This document shows, one piece after another, positions 57,991 through 64,000 of a DNA stretch of 64,000 nt. Positions within the stretch are counted from its first letter, which is position 1, and each line of letters begins with the position of its first letter. The stretch lies in NCBI GenBank assembly GCA_030829955.1, contig JAURNY010000018.1:30377-94376 (forward strand), written 5' to 3'. Position numbers and translations under genes: made by a program. Source of the stretch: Gammaproteobacteria bacterium (GTDB lineage: Bacteria > Pseudomonadota > Gammaproteobacteria > Eutrophobiales > Eutrophobiaceae). The notes beneath the pieces were generated by a model that searched no databases, was not told the origin of the DNA, and saw only the letters and a program-made list of their open reading frames with translations.

Positions 57991-59304
57991 ATGTCGTCTG
58001 ACAAACCTAAAATTATTCGATGTCAGAAATTAAGTCAGGGGCTTCGCTTTAATACACTAGAACAGTGGTTGACATGGCAGGAAAGTCTGCACTTTACAGC
58101 GATAGAGTTAGGTCTCGAACGCTGCCGTAGAGTTGCAAACAACATGAGCTTGTTGAAACCTGCATATAATGTAATCAGTGTTGCCGGAACAAACGGTAAA
58201 GGTTCCAGTGTTACCATGCTGGATTTAATCCTGAGAGATGCAGGTTATCGTGTTGGGCGCTATCTATCACCACACCTTTTGAAATACAACGAAAGAATCA
58301 GTGTTAATGGTGTAGATGTATCAGATGAAGAGTTGTGTGAATCATTTGACCGTATCGACAGAGCCAGAGGTGATATTTCTTTGACCTATTTTGAATTCGG
58401 CACTTTGGCTGCACTTGATATATTTCGTCAACAAGATGTTGATATCGCCTTGCTTGAGGTTGGTTTAGGTGGACGTTTGGATGCCGTCAATATACTTGAT
58501 GCGGATGCCGCGTTAATCAGTAGTATTGATCTCGACCATCAACAATGGTTAGGCGATAACCGCGAGAGTATTGGTAGAGAAAAAGCAGGAATTTTTCGTA
58601 ACAAGTCGCCCGCTGTATGTTCTGATCCGAAGCCGCCACAAAGCATTCTCGATTGCGCTAATGCGTTGGGAACACCATTGTATTTATCCGGTGTGGATTT
58701 TCATTTTTTCACTAAAGGCGATAGATGGGAATTGCAGAGTGAAGAAAAAACATATAGTGATCTTCCAAGACCTATGCAGTATTCCGATTTCCAACTACAA
58801 AATGCTTCCGGCGTAATCATGTTGCTGGAAAAGATTAAGAATAAATACCCAGTTGGCGATGATAATATTAAAAATGGTATGGGTAACTTCCGTTTAAATG
58901 GACGCATGCAAATGTTACCGGGAAAGGTGCAGACTATTCTTGATGTTGCCCATAATCGTGAATCGGCGACTGCATTAATTAACAATCTAAAGACAATTCC
59001 TTGTATGGGGAAAACACATTTAGTCGTGGGGATGTTAAAAGACAAAGATCATGCTGCTGTCCTGAAAGAGTTAGATCAGGTTGCTGATAGCTGGAGTGTA
59101 GTCAGTTTGAAACAGGAACGCGGTTGCGGAGCAGAGGAATTATTAATATCTCTACAAAAGCTAAATATTACCGAGAATATAAATGCTTATGCCGATGTGG
59201 CATCAGCACTAAAATCTCTTAAGCAGAACACACACCCTGATGATCGTATAGTGATTACTGGCTCTTTTCTCACCGTGAGTGATGGTTTAATAAGTCTAAT
59301 TTAG
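57991..59304 (+). CDS. folC: Dihydrofolate/folylpolyglutamate synthase FolC
   Basis: Adds glutamates to dihydropteroate and folates, a Mur-ligase-like enzyme; 437 residues. The P-loop is SVAGTNGKGSSV, the substrate region has GRYLSPHLLKYNERI, and the second ATP block has GLGGRLDAVN. The conserved DVAHNRESA opens the C-terminal domain. It follows accD by 10 bases and precedes the SPOR-domain gene by 12. Confidence 0.96.
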   Translation: MSSDKPKIIRCQKLSQGLRFNTLEQWLTWQESLHFTAIELGLERCRRVANNMSLLKPAYNVISVAGTNGKGSSVTMLDLILRDAGYRVGRYLSPHLLKYNERISVNGVDVSDEELCESFDRIDRARGDISLTYFEFGTLAALDIFRQQDVDIALLEVGLGGRLDAVNILDADAALISSIDLDHQQWLGDNRESIGREKAGIFRNKSPAVCSDPKPPQSILDCANALGTPLYLSGVDFHFFTKGDRWELQSEEKTYSDLPRPMQYSDFQLQNASGVIMLLEKIKNKYPVGDDNIKNGMGNFRLNGRMQMLPGKVQTILDVAHNRESATALINNLKTIPCMGKTHLVVGMLKDKDHAAVLKELDQVADSWSVVSLKQERGCGAEELLISLQKLNITENINAYADVASALKSLKQNTHPDDRIVITGSFLTVSDGLISLI

Positions 59305-59316
59305 GGTTTGTACAGA

Positions 59317-59856
59317 ATGGATAAACGACCGCATGAACGTCTTGTAGGAGCTACCGTATTGGTTATTTTAGCGGTTATTTTTATTCCCATTATATTAACT
59401 GGCCCTATTGAAACTACTAATATAAAAGAGATAAATACTCCTCTTCGGCCAGATGAGCATTTTGAGTCCAAATTAGTTCCTTTAGTTGATCAATCCAGTC
59501 AGGTCATTGATGAGGAAAAGGCAGAAACTGAAATGGTTGATTTAGAAGCTGACTCAAAAATAGGTATTATACAAACAGAAACATTGAAGCGTGCTTTACC
59601 CGAAGACATTGATGTTGGTCTTTCTGCGTGGATTGTTCAGCTTGGTAGTTTCTCTACATGGGAAAAAGCAGATAAATTAAATACGGATCTAAAAAAAGCA
59701 GGTTTTCGTGCATTTGTGGAACCTCTTAAGACTACGGTAAAAACAGTCTATCGAGTAAGAGTTGGGCCGGAATTATTACGTGCAGATGCCGATAAAATTT
59801 TGGCAAATATTAAAAGCAAAATGAAACTGGAAGGCATTGTGTTGCGTTATCCGTAA
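59317..59856 (+). CDS. dedD: SPOR-domain cell-division protein (DedD-like)
   Basis: Single-pass inner-membrane protein with a periplasmic SPOR domain that binds denuded septal peptidoglycan; about 179 residues. The ATG at 59317 gives MDKRPHERLVGATVL. One TM helix (about 10-30) is followed by a flexible linker and the SPOR domain (about 105-179, AWIVQLGSFSTWEKADKL to VYRVRVGPEL). Its place between folC and cvpA is the conserved dedD position. Confidence 0.92.
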   Translation: MDKRPHERLVGATVLVILAVIFIPIILTGPIETTNIKEINTPLRPDEHFESKLVPLVDQSSQVIDEEKAETEMVDLEADSKIGIIQTETLKRALPEDIDVGLSAWIVQLGSFSTWEKADKLNTDLKKAGFRAFVEPLKTTVKTVYRVRVGPELLRADADKILANIKSKMKLEGIVLRYP

Positions 59857-59862
59857 TTAAAC

Positions 59863-60384
59863 ATGACTAATTTCGATATTATTATATTACTTGTACTTAG
59901 CATTCCGTCTATCATCGGTGTTTTCTACGGGTTTTTAAATATTCTTTTCTCATTGTTGTCATGGAGCGTAGCATTTGGCATATCAATGAAACTATTGCCT
60001 TACATTTCACCATTACTTAAATCTTATATTGAAACAGATTTATTACGTATGATTGCCGCATTTGTGCTGATCTTTATTATTTTATTAATGCTACTGAGCT
60101 TATTAAGTTTCTTTCTAGTAAAACTTCTGGGAAGGGCAGGATTGACAGCAGCAGACAGAATGCTTGGATTTGCTTTTGGTGCAACATTAGGTGCATTGAT
60201 TGTAGTTGCAGTTGTCTTTCTGGGAGGATTTACCTCAATTCCTCAGGAAAGCTGGTGGCAGGACTCGAAAATGGTAGATCCGTTTCAACGGATTAGTATA
60301 TGGTGTCGAGGTTTTCTGCCAGAATCTATTATTGAAAGTCATAGTTATCAAATTACTGAAACTGATATAAACCGAGAATTCTAA
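59863..60384 (+). CDS. cvpA: CvpA family membrane protein
   Basis: Inner-membrane protein with four hydrophobic helices, 173 residues, required for colicin V production in E. coli and linked to envelope stress. [21 protein letters not shown] begins the first helix over two segments, and [18 protein letters not shown] is the family motif before the last helix. It is followed by purF after 1 base, the classical cvpA-purF pair. Confidence 0.94.
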   Translation: MTNFDIIILLVLSIPSIIGVFYGFLNILFSLLSWSVAFGISMKLLPYISPLLKSYIETDLLRMIAAFVLIFIILLMLLSLLSFFLVKLLGRAGLTAADRMLGFAFGATLGALIVVAVVFLGGFTSIPQESWWQDSKMVDPFQRISIWCRGFLPESIIESHSYQITETDINREF

Positions 60385-60385
60385 C

Positions 60386-61906
60386 ATGTGTGCAATTATT
60401 GGAATCGTTGCAAAAAATCCAGTTAACCAGGCTATATTTGATGGCCTTACTGTTTTACAGCATCGAGGGCAGGATGCAGCTGGTATGGTAACGTGCGACG
60501 AAAATAAACTGTATTTACGCAAGGATAATGGTTTTGTACGTGATGTGTTTCATACCCGTCATATGCTCAATTTAAAAGGGAACATGGGCATAGGGCATGT
60601 TCGTTATCCTACTGCAGGCTGTTCATCCTCTGCTGAAGCACAACCATTTTATGTTAATACACCCTACGGTATAACACTTGCTCATAATGGTAATTTGACC
60701 AATGCAGAATTACTTAGAGAGGATCTCGTGCGCGATGATCTTCGTCATTTGAATACTAACTCCGATTCTGAAGTGTTACTGAATATTCTGGCGAATGAAT
60801 TAAGTCGTATAGGCAAACTAAGAGATGATTTGCAACCAACTGATATCTTTGAAGCGGTTAGAGGCTTACATCGTCGTTGCAAGGGGAGTTATGCCGCTGT
60901 CGCCATGATCACGGGCGTAGGTATTGTTGGTTTTCGAGATCCAAATGGTATTCGTCCAATCATTTTTGGTGAGCGTAAGACCGATATTGGTGGTGAATTT
61001 ATTATTGCTTCAGAGAGTGTTGCTATAGATGCTCTTGATTTCGAAAGGTTACGAGATATTGAACCTGGTGAAGCGGTATTTATTTCACTTGATGGGCAAC
61101 TCCATACCCAACAATGTTCAGATAAAATCTCACACAATCCCTGTATATTTGAATATGTTTATCTGGCTCGACCAGATTCAATTATCGATGGAATCTCTGT
61201 TTATAAAGCTCGCTTGCGCATGGGTGAAAAGTTAGCACAGAGGATACTCAAATTGAGACCGGATCATAATATTGATGTAGTTATTCCTATTCCGGATTCA
61301 AGTCGAACAGCAGCCTTACCATTAGCCAATGTTCTTGGAGTGAAATATGGGGAAGGCTTTGTCAAAAATAGATATATTCCCCGAACATTTATTATGCCCG
61401 GTCAAAGTATCAGAAAAAAATCAGTGCGACAAAAGCTCAATGCGATTGAGTTTGAATTCAAAGACAAAAATGTATTACTGGTTGATGATTCTATTGTACG
61501 TGGTACGACGTCAAAAGAGATTGTTCAAATGGCACGAGAAGCCGGCGCCAAAAATGTATATGTTGCGTCAGCAGCACCTCCGGTTCGATATCCAAATGTT
61601 TATGGAATTGATATGCCATCTGCATCGGAATTAATTGCCTTTGATAAGTCTGCAGAACAGGTTGCTAAAGAAATTGGAGCTGACTGGTTAATATATCAGG
61701 AACTAGATGATTTGATTGATGCCTGTCGTCGAGGTAATAAGAAAATTGATGAGTTTGATGATTCCTGTTTTTCAGGAAAATATATTACAGGCGATATTAG
61801 TAAAGATTATCTATCTGATTTAGATGAATTACGTAACGATGCCGCTAAAGAGAAACAGGCGCTACTCGAAGATTTAACTGATCTGACTAAAAATAATGAT
61901 TTTTAA
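60386..61906 (+). CDS. purF: Amidophosphoribosyltransferase PurF
   Basis: Commits PRPP to purine synthesis; 506 residues. After Met removal the N-terminal cysteine of CAIIGIVAK is the glutaminase nucleophile. [11 protein letters not shown] and GHVRYPTAG are conserved glutaminase blocks. The PRPP-binding loop is [18 protein letters not shown]. It is the last gene of the long plus-strand block and ends facing the minus-strand phasin. Regulation by PurR cannot be judged here. Confidence 0.98.
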   Translation: MCAIIGIVAKNPVNQAIFDGLTVLQHRGQDAAGMVTCDENKLYLRKDNGFVRDVFHTRHMLNLKGNMGIGHVRYPTAGCSSSAEAQPFYVNTPYGITLAHNGNLTNAELLREDLVRDDLRHLNTNSDSEVLLNILANELSRIGKLRDDLQPTDIFEAVRGLHRRCKGSYAAVAMITGVGIVGFRDPNGIRPIIFGERKTDIGGEFIIASESVAIDALDFERLRDIEPGEAVFISLDGQLHTQQCSDKISHNPCIFEYVYLARPDSIIDGISVYKARLRMGEKLAQRILKLRPDHNIDVVIPIPDSSRTAALPLANVLGVKYGEGFVKNRYIPRTFIMPGQSIRKKSVRQKLNAIEFEFKDKNVLLVDDSIVRGTTSKEIVQMAREAGAKNVYVASAAPPVRYPNVYGIDMPSASELIAFDKSAEQVAKEIGADWLIYQELDDLIDACRRGNKKIDEFDDSCFSGKYITGDISKDYLSDLDELRNDAAKEKQALLEDLTDLTKNNDF

Positions 61907-61940
61907 AAAAAACCACAGTCTACGGTAGTAGAACTGTGGT
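61905..61940 (-). terminator. Intrinsic terminator of the minus-strand phasin gene
   Basis: ACCACAGT (61912-61919) pairs with ACTGTGGT (61933-61940). Read on the minus strand the stem is followed by a run of T (the plus-strand A-run 61905-61912), so it ends phasin transcription. It may also slow purF transcripts, but no T-run exists on that side. Confidence 0.8.
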
Positions 61941-61992
61941 GATAGTTAAGTAGGGGGGGTAGTAACTAAGAAACTTAAATCTGTTTTAATGA

Positions 61993-62352
61993 TTAGGCTG
62001 ATTTTGAGAAAGGAACAACAATAGATGCTTCTTTAACACTTTTTTCAACCCAAGCACTTACTTCATCTTTACTTTCGTTCATGATATCAACTGTATTACG
62101 AGCGATACCTTGTACTTTTTCATTTGTGTCATTTATCAATGATGTTTGACTAGACAGGATATCTTTATAATCTTTTGATTGACCAACCATATCCATCTGT
62201 GAGGTAGCACATTCCATCATTAGATTGATGTAGGCCGCTTGTTGTTCTGAAATTTGACTGAGGATGCGCATGTTGATGTCATAAAGCTCTTTCATCGCGT
62301 CATAGCTAGACTTGCCTAATTTGTTCATAGTTTCGATTATTTCATTATTCAT
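61993..62352 (-). CDS. Phasin family protein (second copy)
   Basis: PHA granule-coating protein of 119 residues, helical and without Trp-rich or membrane segments. The N-terminus (ETMNKLGKSSYDAMKELYDIN) and the SKDYKDILSSQ region parallel the phasin at 33.4 kb, though overall similarity is limited. An AGGAG ribosome site precedes the ATG by 8 bases. Upstream lies a perfect TGC-rich palindrome, then phaR. It probably forms its own transcript because of the palindrome and the spacing. Confidence 0.88.
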   Translation of the reverse strand: MNNEIIETMNKLGKSSYDAMKELYDINMRILSQISEQQAAYINLMMECATSQMDMVGQSKDYKDILSSQTSLINDTNEKVQGIARNTVDIMNESKDEVSAWVEKSVKEASIVVPFSKSA

Positions 62353-62377
62353 ATTTTTTCTCCTCTACTGAGTATTG

Positions 62378-62402
62378 CAACGCAGCATTATTGCGTTGCA
62401 GC
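62378..62402 (-). promoter_or_regulatory. TGC-rich palindrome upstream of the second phasin
   Basis: TGCAACGCA (62378-62386) and TGCGTTGCA (62394-62402) form a perfect 9-base inverted repeat with a 7-base spacer, flanked by repeated GCAGCAT. It lies 26 bases before the phasin ATG and resembles the TTGCA repeats before the other phasin. It is a candidate PhaR operator. Binding is inferred. Confidence 0.55.
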
Positions 62403-62492
62403 ATATGACTATCGTAATGAATTGTCAAACGATATTTAGGAAAAAATAGACGGGAAAAAAAGAAAAAATAATTTATTAAATAATTGATTTTA

Positions 62493-62963
62493 TTAATCTT
62501 TTTTGTTAGACGGGTTATTTTGCATAGTCGTTTTGAAAAAATTCTCCTGCATGGATTTCCACGTATCCATATTTTTTTCTGCTAATTCAGCCATAGCACT
62601 TAATGGATTGCTCGACAACGCAGATGTGAACTGATCCTGAAATTGCTTTTGTTGATTAACAAATAGATTAATGCTTTGTTGAATATAATCACCCGCCACC
62701 GTTTGTACCGAATCACCATAGAAACGAATGATGTGTGAGAGTGCATCCGTAGAAAAAAGCGGGTCGCCATCATCTTCCTGTTCGATAATGATCTGCAGCA
62801 AAATAGTACGCGTTAAATCCTCTTCAGATTTGACATCTTTAACAATAAATTCCTTGTTATTAAGCACAAGTTTGCGAATATCTTCCAACGTAATGTATCT
62901 ACTTTCTTCCGTATCGTACAAACGACGATTAGGATACTTTTTGATAATGCGTTTTTCTTCCAT
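62493..62963 (-). CDS. phaR: Polyhydroxyalkanoate synthesis repressor PhaR
   Basis: Granule-sensing repressor that controls phasin genes; 156 residues. The N-terminal PHB/PHA accumulation regulator DNA-binding domain begins IIKKYPNRRLYDTEESRYIT, the hallmark of the family. The C-terminal half is a helical granule-binding region (QQSINLFVNQQKQFQDQF). The ATG at 62963 lies 7 bases after GAGG; a TTG two codons earlier overlaps that site. It sits between phaB and a phasin. Confidence 0.95.
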   Translation of the reverse strand: MEEKRIIKKYPNRRLYDTEESRYITLEDIRKLVLNNKEFIVKDVKSEEDLTRTILLQIIIEQEDDGDPLFSTDALSHIIRFYGDSVQTVAGDYIQQSINLFVNQQKQFQDQFTSALSSNPLSAMAELAEKNMDTWKSMQENFFKTTMQNNPSNKKD

Positions 62964-63029
62964 TGTCAAACCTCATTGACTGGACATATACCTACACAAT
63001 AAGTGATAAATATCTGTCCTACAACTTAA

Positions 63030-63776
63030 TTAATGCATGTGTTGGCCACCGTTCATAGCGAAGTTGGCACCAGTAGTAAAACCTGCCTCTTCAGAGCATA
63101 AAAAACTAACCATTGCTGCTACTTCTTCTACGTTACCCAAACGTCCAGCAGGAATTTGAGCAATTATCTTTTCTCTGATTTCTTCAGGTACGGCCATGAC
63201 CATTTCAGTCGCTATATAGCCAGGTGAGACAGTATTCACAGTAACACCTTTTCTAGCCACTTCCTGAGCTAATGACATAGTAAAACCATGCATACCTGCC
63301 TTTGTAGTGGTGTAGTTGGTTTGACCAATCTGACCTTTCTGACCATTTACAGAAGCAATATTGACTATGCGCCCCCAACCACGATCAGTCATGCCCTCTA
63401 CAACGGGCTGCGTTACATTAAACATACCGTTCAGGTTAATGTTAATAACATCATCCCATTTTTCACGTGTCATTTTTTTCAGAGTCGTGTCTTTGGTAAT
63501 GCCAGCGTTGTTTACCAGGATGTCGACCGGGCCCAGATCAGCCTCAATCTGTTTGATCATTTCCTGACAACCTTCAGTATCAGTTACGTCGACTTGATAA
63601 ATCGCAATATCGTAGCCCTGGGCTTTCACTTCTTTTTGCCACTCTTCAGCTTTTTCTTTATTACGATAGTTAGTAGCGACTTTAGCACCACGTTTGGCCA
63701 GATCAATACAAATTGCCGCACCGATACCGCCGGTACCACCGGTTACAAGCGCTACTTTTTCTTCTAGATTAGACAT
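63030..63776 (-). CDS. phaB: Acetoacetyl-CoA reductase PhaB
   Basis: NADPH-dependent reduction of acetoacetyl-CoA to (R)-3-hydroxybutyryl-CoA, the PHB monomer; 248 residues. The SDR cofactor motif is TGGTGGIGAAI. NNAGITKDTTLKKM and the catalytic Ser-Tyr-Lys (NIASVNGQKGQ then NYTTTKAG) are typical of PhaB rather than FabG. It lies 5 bases downstream of phaA and upstream of phaR. Confidence 0.95.
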   Translation of the reverse strand: MSNLEEKVALVTGGTGGIGAAICIDLAKRGAKVATNYRNKEKAEEWQKEVKAQGYDIAIYQVDVTDTEGCQEMIKQIEADLGPVDILVNNAGITKDTTLKKMTREKWDDVININLNGMFNVTQPVVEGMTDRGWGRIVNIASVNGQKGQIGQTNYTTTKAGMHGFTMSLAQEVARKGVTVNTVSPGYIATEMVMAVPEEIREKIIAQIPAGRLGNVEEVAAMVSFLCSEEAGFTTGANFAMNGGQHMH

Positions 63777-63781
63777 ATTTC

Positions 63782-64000
63782 TTACCTCTCAACAGCAAGA
63801 GCAACACCTTGTCCACCACCGATACATAAAGTAGCGAGGCCTTTATTAGCGTTGCTGCGTTTCATTTCATGTAGAAGAGTTACCAGTACACGACAACCTG
63901 AAGCACCGATAGGGTGACCAATCGCAATGGCGCCACCATTAACATTTACTTTATTGGTATCCCAACCCATGTCACGATTTACTGATATGGCCTGTGCTGC
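63782..64000 (-). CDS. phaA: Acetyl-CoA acetyltransferase PhaA (5' part outside window)
   Basis: Thiolase condensing two acetyl-CoA to acetoacetyl-CoA, the first PHB step. Only the C-terminal 72 residues are inside the window. The frame is open to the edge ([14 protein letters not shown]), so the internal ATG is not the start. Conserved thiolase motifs are [17 protein letters not shown] with the catalytic histidine and [14 protein letters not shown] with the second catalytic cysteine. It heads phaA-phaB-phaR. Confidence 0.95.
   Translation of the reverse strand, partial: AAQAISVNRDMGWDTNKVNVNGGAIAIGHPIGASGCRVLVTLLHEMKRSNANKGLATLCIGGGQGVALAVER

Noticed and set aside
61953..61959. Run of seven G after purF
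   Set aside because: Single G-tract in spacer, not within a coding frame, no G-quadruplex partner tracts nearby.

Overview
The window reads as a stretch of a gammaproteobacterial chromosome. By eye it is AT-rich, densely coding and mostly housekeeping. The block lptD-surA-pdxA-rsmA, the block leuB-asd-fimV-truA-trpF-trpB-trpA-accD-folC-dedD-cvpA-purF, the fabA-fabB pair and carA-carB-greA are typical of Gammaproteobacteria. A class III (PhaC/PhaE) polyhydroxyalkanoate synthase, an RnfB-like ferredoxin next to metG and a TRAP transporter fit a free-living or symbiotic relative of Chromatiales/Thiotrichales-type bacteria. The order-level placement is inference. I saw no rRNA, tRNA, CRISPR array, intact insertion sequence or prophage.

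Layout. 1-5.6 kb: glnK (cut by the window edge)-amtB for ammonium, a double cyclic-nucleotide-domain/rhodanese protein, aroE, and a TRAP permease pair. 5.8-11.2 kb (minus): outer-membrane biogenesis operon lptD-surA-pdxA-rsmA. 11.3-16.4 kb: RND efflux adaptor and pump plus a short-chain dehydrogenase. 16.4-19.2 kb (minus): yhbY, an RnfB-like ferredoxin with no ATG/GTG/TTG start, and metG. 19.3-23.2 kb: apbC, dcd, cysG, msrB.

23.2-26.9 kb is the accessory patch. It holds lexA with an unusual upstream operator candidate, three decayed genes (a Lys/Glu-rich protein, a DUF4404 protein and a Na+/H+ antiporter), ppnP, a secreted Cys-rich protein, and a zinc-peptidase-like gene followed by a secreted protein broken at a poly-T run. 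27-33.2 kb: fabAB, ispG, acs-ppa. 33.3-36.1 kb: phasin-phaE-phaC. 36.1-36.6 kb: a gene-free, hairpin-rich stretch. 36.6-45.5 kb: carAB-greA-rlmE-ftsH-glmM. 45.5-50.2 kb: a gene-free hairpin cluster, an ArsC/Spx-like gene, dapD, an EamA transporter, leuB and asd. 50.3-62 kb: a fimV N-terminal remnant, fimV and the trp/acc/fol/pur block. 62-64 kb (minus): phaA (cut)-phaB-phaR-phasin.

Much of the window converges on acetyl-CoA and carbon storage. Acs makes acetyl-CoA and Ppa removes its pyrophosphate. PhaA/PhaB make 3-hydroxybutyryl-CoA and PhaC/PhaE polymerise it. Two phasins coat granules and PhaR probably senses them. Both phasin genes, 29 kb apart, carry TTGCA-rich repeats upstream that are candidate PhaR operators, and PhaE carries a histone-like lysine-rich tail not expected in the family. 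I found no clear new multi-gene defence or mobile system. The most interesting signals are regulatory, architectural or signs of gene decay.
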